NCBI GenBank assembly: GCA_016706545.1
Contig: JADJJK010000008.1
Coordinates: forward strand, 155,958-219,957
DNA from: Myxococcales bacterium
GTDB lineage: Bacteria; Myxococcota_A; Polyangia; Haliangiales; Haliangiaceae
Direction: 5' to 3'
Length of the DNA: 64,000 bases
Shown: piece after piece, positions 28,671-41,000 of the stretch
Position numbering within the stretch: the stretch's first letter is position 1
Layout: every line of letters begins with the position of its first letter
The notes under the pieces: model-generated
What the model saw: only the letters and a program-made list of their open reading frames with translations
The model's database searches: none
What the model was told of the DNA's origin: nothing
Made by a program: the position numbers and the translations under genes

Positions 28671-29284
28671 GGCGTGTCCAGGTGTCGCCACATGTACCAG
28701 CTCCCCACCGAGCGGAACGGCCGCCAGGGCTCGGCCAGCCGCTCCAGCGCCTCCGCAGAGGGCAGGGCCCGCAGCCGGAAGTGGCGCTGTGCGCCCTTCT
28801 TCACGCCAAGGTCTCCCACCGGCAGCACGTCTGGCCGGCCCAGCGCGAACATGAGGAACATGTCCACCGACCACGGCCCGATGCCGCGGACCGGCAGCAG
28901 CGCCGCCGCGATCTCCTCGTTGGACAAGGTGTGCAGCGCCGCCGGCCGCAAGCGCCGCGAGGTGACGTGGGCTGCCAGGTCCTTGACCGCCAGCGCCTTG
29001 GCCTGGGACAAGCCGGCCTGGCGCAGCTTGGCGACCTCCGTCGCGGCCAGCCGGCGCGCGCTGGGAAACCGGCCGCGGGGGAACAGCGTCAGGAAGCGCT
29101 TGTAGATGGTGCCGGCCGCCTTGCCCGAGAGCTGCTGGTACACGATCGCGCGGGCCAGGTGCTGCACCGGCTGGCGCGTGGGCTGCCAGTTCGGGACGCC
29201 ATGCGCCGCGACCAGCGGAGCGAAGCGCGAGTCGATACGCACCAGATGGCTGGCGGCAGCGTGCCAGTCGGGACAGGTCACCAC
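28667..29284 (-). CDS. AlkA-like DNA-3-methyladenine glycosylase (HhH-GPD)
   Basis: 205 residues from the tandem GTGs at 29284/29281; a GTG pair at 29335/29332 is possible, while longer readings run into the EF-G gene. Family signatures are HLARAIVYQQLSGKAAGTIY, a helix-hairpin-helix LLPVRGIGPWSVDMFLMFAL and the catalytic Asp158 in LPVGDLGVKKG. It removes alkylated bases such as 3-methyladenine from DNA to start base-excision repair. It follows the EF-G gene by 124 bases, and its stop overlaps the pseudokinase start, an odd pairing of a repair enzyme with a signalling protein. Confidence 0.9.
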   Translation of the reverse strand: MVTCPDWHAAASHLVRIDSRFAPLVAAHGVPNWQPTRQPVQHLARAIVYQQLSGKAAGTIYKRFLTLFPRGRFPSARRLAATEVAKLRQAGLSQAKALAVKDLAAHVTSRRLRPAALHTLSNEEIAAALLPVRGIGPWSVDMFLMFALGRPDVLPVGDLGVKKGAQRHFRLRALPSAEALERLAEPWRPFRSVGSWYMWRHLDTP

Positions 29285-29408
29285 GAGCCGCAGTCTACAC
29301 GGCGTGGCACTTTGGATCACCTCGCGCGACACCACGTGAAAAAGGCGACGCCGGAAACCGGTCGTCGCCTGGAGGTCGCAAACGCCAGCGCTGGCGTCCG
29401 TGCGGGCC

Positions 29409-31550
<2,142 letters not shown>

Positions 31551-31682
31551 GGGACGTCTCCGTAAAGCCTCGAAAAGTTGGGCAAGGCGCGGGATGACTA
31601 CCCCGTTTAGCGAGGAGGGTCAAGAGCCGCGAGCTGGTCCGCCACGCGGCCTCGTTCATCTGCTTGAATTTGCAGCACCTAC

Positions 31683-33512
31683 ATGAGCGGCCCGTCTGCT
31701 ATGGTCGCGACCGTGCCGGCCATCGGCTGCCTCGACGACAACGTCGCCACCGAGTTCGTTTCGGGGGCGCTCTCGGCCGCGCACGTGGCCCGGGTGGAGT
31801 CTCACCTCGCGTCCTGCGCCGAGTGCCGATCCCTGGTGGCGGCGCTCGCCACCACCGGCAGCCAGGACAGCGACCTGCACACCCAGCCCCGGTCCATCGG
31901 CAAGGCCGCCACGCTGCCGGCGCCGACCACCGGCACCAGCTTGGCGGTGGGCGACCGGGTCGGCCGCTACCTGATCCTCGGCGCCATCGGCGCTGGCGGC
32001 ATGGGCGTGGTGTTCTCGGCCTACGATCCGCAGCTCGACCGCAAGGTGGCGATCAAGCTCCTGCGCTCCGGCGGCCGGATCGGCGACGTCGAGGCCAAGG
32101 CCCGCTTGCGCCGTGAGGCCCAGGCCATCGCCCAGCTCAACCACCCCAACGTGGTCGGGGTCTACGACGTCGGCACCACCAAGGCCGGTGACGTCTACGT
32201 GGCGATGGAGTTCGTCGACGGAGACACCCTCACCGAGTGGCTACCGCGCTGGAACCGCAGCGCGCGCGATATCATCGAGATCTTCATCCAGGCCGGGCGC
32301 GGCCTGTCGGCCGCCCACGAGGTGGGCCTCTTGCACCGCGACTTCAAGCCGGACAACGTGCTGGTCGGCACCGACGGCCGGCCGCGCGTCAGCGACTTTG
32401 GCCTGGCGCGCTCGCTCATCACGCCGGAGGATCAGGTCTCGCCGTCGACGCCGCGCCTGGCCACCGTGTCCACCCCGCTGACCGCCACCGGCACCGTGCT
32501 GGGGACGCCGCGCTACATGGCCCCCGAACAGCTCGGTGGCGCGGTGATCGACGCGCGCTCGGACCAGTTCTCCTTCTGTGTGGCGCTCTACGAGTCGCTG
32601 TTTGGCCACCACCCGCTCGCTGGTGAGACCGCGCTGTCCATGGTGGAGCGCGGCGATCGCGCCATGCCGCCAGCGGAGGGGCACAAGGTCGGCAAGAGCG
32701 TCGTGCGCGCCATCCTGCGCGGCCTCGAGCGCGAGCCCAGCAAGCGCTTCCCCAGCATGGGCGCGCTCCTGGCCGAGCTTGGGCGCCCGCAGCTCTCGCG
32801 CTCGTCCACCTGGATCGCGGTGGGGATCGCCAGCGTGGTGGTGGTCGGCGTCGTCGCCGTGCTGATGGTTACGGGCTCGTCGGCCGCCAGCGCGACTGGC
32901 CGCACCGCGCCGGAGGAGGAGGCCTGGCGGCAGGTCGAGGCGCTCGATCGCCGGCTCAGCGAGGCGCTGCAAGATCGTCAGCGCCTGCGCGAGCAGCTCG
33001 TCTCCGTCATCGCGGCGCGCGACGACCTGCAAGAGGACGTGGCCCGGCTGCAGGACCTGAGCGTGCAGCTCGAGGAGAAGGATGAAGAGATCCAGCTGCT
33101 CAACGAAGAGGTCCGCGAGCTGCAAAAGAAGGTCACCGAGTCGCGGCGCGGTCGCCGCCGCCGTGACTCGACGCGCTCGGACGAGGACCTGCGCAGCGCC
33201 GCCAGCATCATCGAGGGCGATCTGCGCGGCTGCTTCTCCGAGTGGCGCGAGCGCAACCCCACCGGCAGCATCCGCTTCATCGTCGAGCTGACCATCACCT
33301 CCTCGGGCAAGGCCGAGGCCGCCAGCAACTCCGCGGTGGGCGACTCCAGCCTGCCGCTGTGCGTGCGCGGCGCGTTCTTGCGCGCGCACTACCCGCGCGG
33401 CGCGATCCAGCGCGTCGCCTTCGAGGTTCGCAGCGGCGTGGGCTCCAACGTCGCGCTGCGCGTCGCCGAGGTGCGCGCCCGCAAGCCCACCGAACTCATC
33501 GAACTGGATTGA
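31683..33512 (+). CDS. Membrane Ser/Thr protein kinase with N-terminal zinc-finger (zf-HC2-like) and C-terminal coiled coil
   Basis: 609 residues. The N-terminus holds an anti-sigma-type zinc motif His41-x3-Cys45-x2-Cys48 (SHLASCAEC). The kinase domain (about 95-365) is complete: GAIGAGGMGVV, Lys125 in KVAIKLL, Asp220 in HRDFKPDN, Asp238 in DFG and GTPRYMAPEQ. One membrane helix follows (about 377-400), then a long coiled coil (residues about 415-500, rich in Glu/Leu/Gln) and a periplasmic domain resembling the C-terminal AgmX/PglI-type TonB-like fold (GDLRGCFSEWRERNPTGSI). The zinc finger suggests coupling to a sigma factor or redox/metal sensing (inference). It is divergent from the EF-G gene; the 3' end overlaps the convergent acyltransferase gene by 17 bases. 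Confidence 0.9.
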   Translation: MSGPSAMVATVPAIGCLDDNVATEFVSGALSAAHVARVESHLASCAECRSLVAALATTGSQDSDLHTQPRSIGKAATLPAPTTGTSLAVGDRVGRYLILGAIGAGGMGVVFSAYDPQLDRKVAIKLLRSGGRIGDVEAKARLRREAQAIAQLNHPNVVGVYDVGTTKAGDVYVAMEFVDGDTLTEWLPRWNRSARDIIEIFIQAGRGLSAAHEVGLLHRDFKPDNVLVGTDGRPRVSDFGLARSLITPEDQVSPSTPRLATVSTPLTATGTVLGTPRYMAPEQLGGAVIDARSDQFSFCVALYESLFGHHPLAGETALSMVERGDRAMPPAEGHKVGKSVVRAILRGLEREPSKRFPSMGALLAELGRPQLSRSSTWIAVGIASVVVVGVVAVLMVTGSSAASATGRTAPEEEAWRQVEALDRRLSEALQDRQRLREQLVSVIAARDDLQEDVARLQDLSVQLEEKDEEIQLLNEEVRELQKKVTESRRGRRRRDSTRSDEDLRSAASIIEGDLRGCFSEWRERNPTGSIRFIVELTITSSGKAEAASNSAVGDSSLPLCVRGAFLRAHYPRGAIQRVAFEVRSGVGSNVALRVAEVRARKPTELIELD

Positions 33513-34671
33513 CCGACGGGGTCGACGCCGTGGCCGACGAGGGATCTCGCGCCGCGTTGGGCCCGCGCTCGAACCAGGCGCGCAGCCGCAGAAACGGCTT
33601 CTCCACCAGGTAGTAGGATGCCAGCGCCGCCAGCACCGCCAGCACCAGGTTCAGCGGGAAGCTCTGCAGCTCGGAGGTCCCCCGACGGAACAGGAAGAGC
33701 TGCTGCCAGAGGTACAGCGAGTAGCTCATGGTCCCGATGAACACCAGCGGGCGTGAGTTGAGCAGCCGCCCGAGCAGCTCACCATGGCTGCAGATCGCCC
33801 GCTCGATGATGACCGCGATCCCCACGTTCATCAGGGTCTGTCCGATCAACCAGTCCAGCTTGGCTGAAGGGTTGCGGGCAGCCAGCGCCACCGCCAGCGG
33901 CGCGAGCCAGAACAGCCGGGAGCGGAGCAGCCGCTGCCAGCGCTCGGAGCGCGCCAGCCAGGGGCGCAGCCCGGCGAGGACGCAGCCGGTGGCCAGCGCG
34001 TCGGCCACGCTGGGGAAGGTCTCGCCGATGCCGGGCCGCAGCTCCGGCCAGAACCCCATGGCCAGGCGAAGCGAGGGCGCTACCAGCACGGCCAGCATGG
34101 CCACCTTGAGGCTGCGGCGCACCCCGGCCCAGAGTAGCAGCGCTGGCCACAGCAGATAGAACTGCTCTTCCACGGACAGCGACCACAGGTGTCCGGCGTA
34201 CCAGGCGCGGTCGTGATGGTAGTTGACAGTATAAGTGACGGCGGCGATGAGGTCTCCGCGATGAAGCGTGATGACGTGGCGCCACTCCAGCAGGAAGAGC
34301 ACCGCGCAGAAGAAGTAGAACGCGGGGAAGATGCGGAAGAATCGCCGCGCGTAGAACTTGCTCAAGGACACGGTGCCCGTGCGGTCGACCTCCTCGAGGA
34401 GGAGGGTGGTGATGAGAAACCCCGAGATGACAAAGAACACGCGCACGCCCAGATCTCCAAGGTGCCAGTGGCCGAGCTCCGGGATCACCGGGAAACGCTG
34501 CGTGCCGGTCAGGTGGGCCAAGAGCACCAGCCCGATGGAGAGCGCGCGGAGTCCGTCGAGCGAAGGGATCCGCCCGTCGACGCGCGGCACTCGCGGCGGC
34601 GGGGCAGCGGCGGCAGGCATCGAGACACCTTGAGTCGCCGTCGTGGACAGATGATCTGGTGTCTGCTTCAT
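33496..34671 (-). CDS. Acyltransferase-3 family membrane protein (OafA-like)
   Basis: 391 residues with about ten membrane helices. Family marks are IPSLDGLRALSIGLVLLAHL (catalytic-type His in the first helix), GVRVFFVISGFLITTLLL, FYARRFFRIFPAFYFF and WSLSVEEQFYLLWP. Such enzymes O-acylate surface polysaccharides, lipids or antibiotics; no glycosyltransferase cluster lies nearby to name the acceptor. The C-terminal codons overlap the kinase gene on the other strand by 17 bases. Confidence 0.9.
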   Translation of the reverse strand: MKQTPDHLSTTATQGVSMPAAAAPPPRVPRVDGRIPSLDGLRALSIGLVLLAHLTGTQRFPVIPELGHWHLGDLGVRVFFVISGFLITTLLLEEVDRTGTVSLSKFYARRFFRIFPAFYFFCAVLFLLEWRHVITLHRGDLIAAVTYTVNYHHDRAWYAGHLWSLSVEEQFYLLWPALLLWAGVRRSLKVAMLAVLVAPSLRLAMGFWPELRPGIGETFPSVADALATGCVLAGLRPWLARSERWQRLLRSRLFWLAPLAVALAARNPSAKLDWLIGQTLMNVGIAVIIERAICSHGELLGRLLNSRPLVFIGTMSYSLYLWQQLFLFRRGTSELQSFPLNLVLAVLAALASYYLVEKPFLRLRAWFERGPNAARDPSSATASTPSVNPVR

Positions 34672-35388
34672 GAGATCTCGCTTTCGTGGATGGACGCGCG
34701 GCGCCTCACCGCGCAGGCTCGGCGCGCCTCACCAGGAGCCAGAGAAGCGGATGCGCCAGCTCCGGGCGTTCATCACGGCGAGGGCAAGGCAGTGGTCCCG
34801 CGCCGCACCGACGCGCGCAGCCAGGCGCCGCGGCGCGCTCGACCTTCGGGGCGTGAAGCGATCGTGCCTCTCGCGGCGCTGACAGCACGCGCTCGACGCC
34901 TCATCCACAACCCCATCGCGACGCACGCAAGTCACGCTCACCGCCTCCTCTGTGCGAGAGAGCGTATCAGCACTTCACTTCAGAACAGCTCTGGCTGGGG
35001 TTGTTATCGATCCAGCGGTGGCGCTGTGGTGAGGTGTTGCGGCCTCGCATCGAGCGCGCGGGCCAGGTGCAATTGCGCAGGCGTACTGGACGGTATGGTC
35101 GAGAGCTGTCTGCTGCATTGGAAGATTGTGTCAACGATGGAAATCACCCGGCCGAGGCGGCGGAGCCGCCTGCCTGCTCTCCCCGGCGCCTGCCGAACCC
35201 TGCCAGCGACTGCCAGGGGCTGCCTCCTGGGGCGACGGCCGAGGGGGGACGGCCTGCCGCGGTTTGCCGCTCTACGCGGGCGAGGTCACGCGCGAGCAAG
35301 GTTGGTGCATCAGCAGGCGTAGGTTCGGTGGCAGGGTGGAACTCGACGCCCTGTCGTCCGTTGGGCAGTCGCCGTCCCTGGAGTCCCC
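34672..35388. other. 717-bp stretch without a convincing gene
   Basis: Between the divergent acyltransferase and TonB-receptor genes. Short frames on either strand have no ribosome site or recognisable product. A perfect 7-bp inverted repeat with a 3-base loop (aggcggc gga gccgcct) lies at 35155-35171. Part of the region near 34930-35150 is less GC-rich and probably contains promoters for both flanking genes. Confidence 0.6.
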
Positions 35389-38043
35389 GTGTTCCATCTT
35401 GCAGTCTCTCGCCTTCGTTCTTGGTTCCGGTCGCGCCGCGCCGTCGCCAGCTCTCCGCTCATGCCCAGGCTGACGTTGATCGGTGGCGTCGCGCTCGCGG
35501 TGTTGCTGAGCGTGGCGCAGAGCGGCGCTGCCTCGCCGCGGGTGATCCTGGCCAAGGTGGTAGACGCCGCGACCGGCGCTCCGGTGGACACCGCGTCGGT
35601 GCTGGTGGAGCGGGGCGAGGGCGCGGTGGCCGATGCCGCCGGCAAGGTGACGCTGAGCCTGCCGCCGGGCGTCCGCGTGATCACCGTGATCGCGCCGGGC
35701 TACGCCACCCGCACCGTGGCCGTGCCCGCGGCGCGGCCGGCGCGAGCTGGGGTCGGTGTCGGCGGCGCGGCGACGGTGGTGTTGGCGCCTGCGGCGTCTG
35801 CGGCTCCTGCCGGGCCCTCCTCGGCTGGGGCGCCCGCTGCGGCTGGGACGCCCGCTTCGGCTGGGGCGCCTGCCTTGCCTGCCTCGCCGTCCGCGGCTTC
35901 CGCTCCCGCCGCTCCTGCCGCTCCCGCCGCTCCTGCCGCTCCCGCCGCGCCCGCCGCCCCGCAACCTGCGCCCGGAGTCGCCCCCGCGCCGTCGCCCTCT
36001 GCTACGTCGCCCTCCGCTGCTGCGCCACCAGCGAGCCCAGCGCCCGCGCTCGATGGCGCCGAGCGCGCGAGCGCAGACGACAGCGACTGGCTCATCACCC
36101 TGGAGGCCGACGCGACCAGCGAGGTCATCGAGGTCACCGGCCGCGCCCCGGAGCAGACGCGCCCGGTGGCGTATCGCATGACCGCCGAGGACGTCCGGCA
36201 GACCCCGGGCGCCGCCAACGACGTGCTGCGCGCGGTGCAGACCCTGCCCGGCGTGGCCCGCATCCCGTACAACTTCGGCGGCCTGGTGCTGCGCGGCCAG
36301 GCCCCGCGCGACACCAGCGTGTTCCTCGACGGCATGGAGGTGCCCATCGCCTTCCACTTCGGCGGCGTGACCTCGTTCTATCCGGCCACCTTGCTCGAGG
36401 GGCTCGAGGTCACCAGCGGCGGCTTTGACGCCGGCTGGGGCCGCACCCAGGGCGGCGTGATCTCGCTGGCCACCCGCGAGCCGCGCACCGACGGCTGGCG
36501 CGCCGGCGGCGAGGTCGGGCTCTTGCACTCCGGCGCCTTCGCCGAGGGCCCGGTGCCCGGCGGCGGCGGCCTGATGATCGGCGTGCGCCGCTCGTACCTC
36601 GACGCGCTGGTGCGCCCGTTCGTCGACGACGGCACCCCGCTGCCCAGCTACCTCGACGCCCAGCTCCGCGGCTCCTGGGGCGACCCGCGCCGTGACGGCC
36701 GCTTCATCCCGCAGCTCTTCGCGTCGATCGATCGGGTGGCCAGCGACGAGCTCGCGCTGACGTCGGCGTTCGTGCGCACCGGCGTGACCTATCGCAAGAG
36801 CTGGGGCAAGACCCACCTCGAGGCGGTGCCCTGGGGCGGCTACAACGTCCTGTCCATCGAGGACAGCAGCCAGGACGACGAGCCGCCGATGGACGGCGAG
36901 GAGCCGGTGGGCGACGTCAAGTTTCGCCGTCCCATGACCGTGCTGGGCGCGCGCGCGGACCTCATCCGCGACACCTCGTGGGGCCACCTGCGCGGCGGCC
37001 TGGATGCGCAGGGCGGACACCTCGGCCAGCTCGAGGTCAACGTGGACGAGATGTCGGTGGAGGCCACCACGTCGCTGTGGTGGCGCGACGTCGCCGGCTA
37101 CGCCGAGGTGCGGGTGGCGCCGTGGGGCGGTCGCTTCTCCGCCAAGCCTGGCGTGCGCGTGGAGAGCTATGGCGCCACCGGCGAGGTGGTGGTGGATCCG
37201 CGCCTCAACCTGCACCAGCGCGTCTCCGAGACGGTGACCCTGCGCCAGGCCGCGGGCCGCTTTCATCAGCCGCCCACCCCCATGGAGCTGGAGAAGACCC
37301 TTGGCAACCCGGGCCTCAAGAGCGGGTACACCGATCAGCTGTCGCTCAGCGTCGACGCGCGCCTGCCCTGGGATGTGGAGGCCTCGCTCACCGGCTTTCT
37401 GCACGACGGCAGACGCCAGCCCACCTCCGCCATCCGCCCCGGCCCGGACCCCGAGGTGCCCGAGCCCAACACCGGCGGCCTTGGCCCCATCTTCGCCGAG
37501 CTGCTGGAGGAGCAGTTCGGCTCGTTTGACTACAAGGAGGCCACCGGCCGCGCGCGCAGCCAGGGCGTCGAGCTCTCGCTCAAGCGCCGCAGTGAGCGCT
37601 ACTACGGCTACCTCGCGTACACCTTGTCTCGCTCCGAGCGCAAAGATGATCCCACCCGCTTCTCTGGCTGGCGCCCGTACCAGCTCGATCAGCGCCACCA
37701 CCTCACGGCCGTGGGCTCGGTCGCCTTCACCCACTGGCGCCTCGGCGGCCGCCTCAGCGTGGTGTCCGGCAACCCGTACAGCCCCGCCAGCGGGGTGGAC
37801 GACAACGGCGAGACCCTGATCGACACCTGGGGCGGCCGCCTGCCGCTGTACGTGTCCCTCGACGTGCGCGCCGATCGAAGCTGGCGCCGCAAGTGGGGCG
37901 AGGTGGTCCTGTTCGTCGACCTGCAGAACGCCACCAACCGCCGCAACATCGAGGGCCGCGAGGTCGAGGACAACGGCAAGGAGTCAGACATCCGCGGCCT
38001 GCCGATCCTGCCGTTCATCGGCGTGGAGATCGTGCCGCGGTAG
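35389..38043 (+). CDS. TonB-dependent receptor with carboxypeptidase-regulatory-like N-terminal domain
   Basis: 884 residues from GTG 35389 (GGAG five bases upstream); an ATG at 35461 gives a neater signal peptide (MPRLTLIGGVALAVLLSVA). Residues about 48-125 form a CarboxypepD_reg-like beta sandwich (ILAKVVDAATGAPVDTASVL). A long Ala/Pro low-complexity spacer (about 130-222) follows. The plug domain (EVIEVTGRAPEQTRPVAYRM, LRAVQTLPGVARIPYNFGGL, VFLDGMEVPIAFHFGG) precedes a 22-strand-type barrel ending LPFIGVEIVPR. The layout resembles the larger uptake receptors for oligomers (SusC-like fusion), but no SusD partner is nearby. The Ala/Pro spacer would span much of the periplasm. The substrate is unknown. 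Confidence 0.9.
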   Translation: MFHLAVSRLRSWFRSRRAVASSPLMPRLTLIGGVALAVLLSVAQSGAASPRVILAKVVDAATGAPVDTASVLVERGEGAVADAAGKVTLSLPPGVRVITVIAPGYATRTVAVPAARPARAGVGVGGAATVVLAPAASAAPAGPSSAGAPAAAGTPASAGAPALPASPSAASAPAAPAAPAAPAAPAAPAAPQPAPGVAPAPSPSATSPSAAAPPASPAPALDGAERASADDSDWLITLEADATSEVIEVTGRAPEQTRPVAYRMTAEDVRQTPGAANDVLRAVQTLPGVARIPYNFGGLVLRGQAPRDTSVFLDGMEVPIAFHFGGVTSFYPATLLEGLEVTSGGFDAGWGRTQGGVISLATREPRTDGWRAGGEVGLLHSGAFAEGPVPGGGGLMIGVRRSYLDALVRPFVDDGTPLPSYLDAQLRGSWGDPRRDGRFIPQLFASIDRVASDELALTSAFVRTGVTYRKSWGKTHLEAVPWGGYNVLSIEDSSQDDEPPMDGEEPVGDVKFRRPMTVLGARADLIRDTSWGHLRGGLDAQGGHLGQLEVNVDEMSVEATTSLWWRDVAGYAEVRVAPWGGRFSAKPGVRVESYGATGEVVVDPRLNLHQRVSETVTLRQAAGRFHQPPTPMELEKTLGNPGLKSGYTDQLSLSVDARLPWDVEASLTGFLHDGRRQPTSAIRPGPDPEVPEPNTGGLGPIFAELLEEQFGSFDYKEATGRARSQGVELSLKRRSERYYGYLAYTLSRSERKDDPTRFSGWRPYQLDQRHHLTAVGSVAFTHWRLGGRLSVVSGNPYSPASGVDDNGETLIDTWGGRLPLYVSLDVRADRSWRRKWGEVVLFVDLQNATNRRNIEGREVEDNGKESDIRGLPILPFIGVEIVPR

Positions 38044-38060
38044 CGCAGCTGCTGCGAGGC

Positions 38061-41000
38061 TCAGTCGGGCGTGGGCTCGGTGGGCAGCGTGGGGACGGTG
38101 AAGCCTTCGGGCCAGAGGGTGGTCTCGTCGAAGATGGCGGAGATGAGCTCGGGGCCAGGGGGATCGGTGGGGGTGCGCTCGCGGTGCAGGATCACGCCGG
38201 CGAGGTGGGCTTCGCGTAGATCCAGGTAGCACAGGTCGGCGCCGCTGAGGTCTGCATAAGTGAACCGAGCATTCGCTACGCGAGCGAACTGGAGGTTGGC
38301 GTCTTGGAGGTTGACGTATTGGAGGTGGGCGTCGCTGACGTCGGCGTATTGGAGGTCGGCGTATTGGAATTTGGCGTGTACTAGTCTTGCGCCTACGAGG
38401 TTGGCGTGTGCGAGTTTGGCGTATTGGAGTTTTGCGTGTACGAGTTCGGCGTGTTGGAGGTTGGCGTGTTGGAGGTTGGCGTGTTGAAGGTCGAAGTATG
38501 TGAGATCAACACGGTTGAGGTTGGCTCGTAGGAGGTTGGCGTGTTGGAGGTCTGCGTATTGGAGGTGGGCGCCGCTGAGGTTGGCGCTTTGGAGGTCTGC
38601 GTATTGGAGGTGGGCGCCGCTGAGGTTGGCGCTTTGGAGGTCTGCGTATTGGAGGTGGGCGTGTTGGAGGTCTGCGTTTTGGAGGTGGGCGCCGCTGAGG
38701 TTGGCGCTTTGGAGGTCTGCGTGTTGGAGGTTGGCGTATTGGAGGTGTGCGTTTGGGAGGTTGGCGCTTTGGAGGTCTGCGTGTTGGAGGTTGGCGTATT
38801 GGAGGTTGGCGTTTTGGAGGTCTGCGTCTCGCAAGTGACTCGTCGGAGCCAGAAGGATAACGCTTTCGCTTCGGAGCCAGAACCAGGCCAGCAAGGAGCG
38901 CAGCGTGAACTCGTCCTTGGCTTTGATGCCGGGAGAGTCCTTCGCCAGGCTGCCGATGGCCAGGGCGGCCTCGCGCAGCACGGCCCGCTGGTCGTGGCGC
39001 AGCGAAGCGTCATCCCGTGAGCCGCCTGCGCCGGAGAATTGCTGGCGCTCGTCGTTGAACGTGTCCTCGGCCCACCGCACCAGCGCGCTGCGGTCGGTAT
39101 CGGTCCACTCCAGCCCTTTGTCCTGGGCCACGCTGCGATTGATGAGCTGCATCAGGAAGGCAAAGGACTGGTCCTGCCTGCCAAGTAGCCGGGCGCCGAG
39201 CAGCCACTTCGTCGCAAGATCGCCCCAGTCCTTCTCCCGGCTGCGCACCATGCGCCGAAGCTGGCTGGCCCAGTAGTAGCCCACCAGGAACTCGCGAAAC
39301 GACTTGTGGCCAAACAGGATCGTGTGGTTGCTGGCGCGCAGATCGGCTTGCAGCGCCAGCACCAGGCCCAGGCGAATCAGCTCCAGAGACTCTTTTGGGA
39401 CCTCCCGGCCAAAGGTGTCTCGCAGGAGCTGCTCGACGTTGTGGCTGTCGAACTCGCGCTGCTGCTGCTCCAGCTTGTAGGCTTCCCAGGCGACCCGGGC
39501 CATCAGCCACAGCATGGCGTCGATGGAAGTGGATCCCTCGGGCAGCAGGTCCTGGCTGCGCAGCGCCTCCAGCAGGCGCGCCGATGCATCGCGGATGGGT
39601 TTGTGGACGTCCTGGTCGCCCTCCGCCTTGCCGCGCGCGAGCTGGCGAAAGAAGTGCTCGTACAGCGTGGCCTTGGACAGCTCCTCCTGCTGGTCTGCGT
39701 ACTGGGCCCAGGTGAAGGCCAGCATGAACAGCAAGATGGGGGTGGCGGCCAGGTCGGCCACCCCCCGCCGCTGCAGCTCGGCCAGCGATAGCGGCGGGGT
39801 TGCGGCGGCGCCACGGTCGGCGCCGTCCGAGCTCGCCGTGTTCCAGCGGGTCAGCCAGTCCTCGATCTGCAGCGCGGCGAACCGCTGCACTTGCACCTCC
39901 GCCACGCGGTCCCCCAGCTCGGGGCTGGGGAGCACCGCGCCCGGGCGCGACAGCACGATGAACCGGTGCTGCGCGGTGGTGTGGTCCTGCAGGGTCTGGA
40001 ACAGCGTGCGCTGCTGCTGATGGCCCAGCGAGACTTCATCCAGGCCATCCAGCAGGACCAGGAAGCGTTCGTTGCTCTCTGGCCAGGCAAAGCCCGCATC
40101 ACCGAGCGCCGCCGAGAACCCGGTCGCGTCAGCGGTGCGCTTCCAGGCGCGGCGCACGGTCGCCTTCACGTCCACGTGCTCAGCGGGGAAGTCGTCCGCG
40201 CAGCGGACGTACACCGGGCGCGCCAGCGCCGGGGACGCGGTGGGCGAGGTGAGAAACTCGTGCGCCAGCGCGCTGGCCAGGCGGCGCGCGCTCAGCGACT
40301 TGCCGTGGCCAAAGTCCGCCGTCACCACAATGACCTGCGGAGCTGATCCGGCGCAGGTCAGCTCACGCAGCAGCGCCAGGAGCGGCCGCGGCTTGTGCCC
40401 TTGCGGCAGCTCCCTCGCCGCGCCCTTGGGCGGTCGCGGCATCAGCACCGCGCTTGGCTCCACGTACATCGCCTCCAGCGAAGAACGGCAACCCCGCATC
40501 CTGCCACTGGTCCCGGCGCACGTTGCCAAAGACGTGGCGGCCGCCCCAGCTCGCCAGCTCGCGCAGCAACAGGTCCCGCACCAGCAGCGTGCGATAGTCC
40601 TCCAGCTTCTCCAGGTAGTCAGCGATGGCAGGCGCCCCGGCGAGGCCGCTGAGATAGGCCAGCAGGAAGGTGCGCTCGAACTCGCGCGCCGCGGTGGGCG
40701 TCAGATCCAGCGGCCGGAGCTCGCCCGCCTCTTCGTTGGTGAGCCCCGGTTCAGTGAACGCCCACCACAGCGCCTGAAAGTACGGAGTGGCCAGCGGGCT
40801 GCCTTGCAGCGAGTCCAGCAGCGCCAGCTCCTGCTGCGTGCCGGCGCCCAGCTCGGTCAGCCTTGGCGCCGCCAGCTTCATGCGCAGCTTGATCTCCTTC
40901 TCCCGCGCCTTCTCGTCGTCGTCGAACAGCCGTCGCCAGCCCGTGGACAGCGACACCAGGCCGTGCAGCTCGCGATGCCGGCCCAGCGCCTGGCCAAACG

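Noticed and set aside
35272..37734. 820-codon - strand frame opposite the TonB receptor
   Set aside because: Repetitive Gly/Arg/Ser translation; shadow of the receptor's Ala/Pro spacer and barrel.
38230..38840. Regular short repeats that might be read as a CRISPR-like array
   Set aside because: The period is 15 bases with no spacers, and it encodes pentapeptide repeats in frame.
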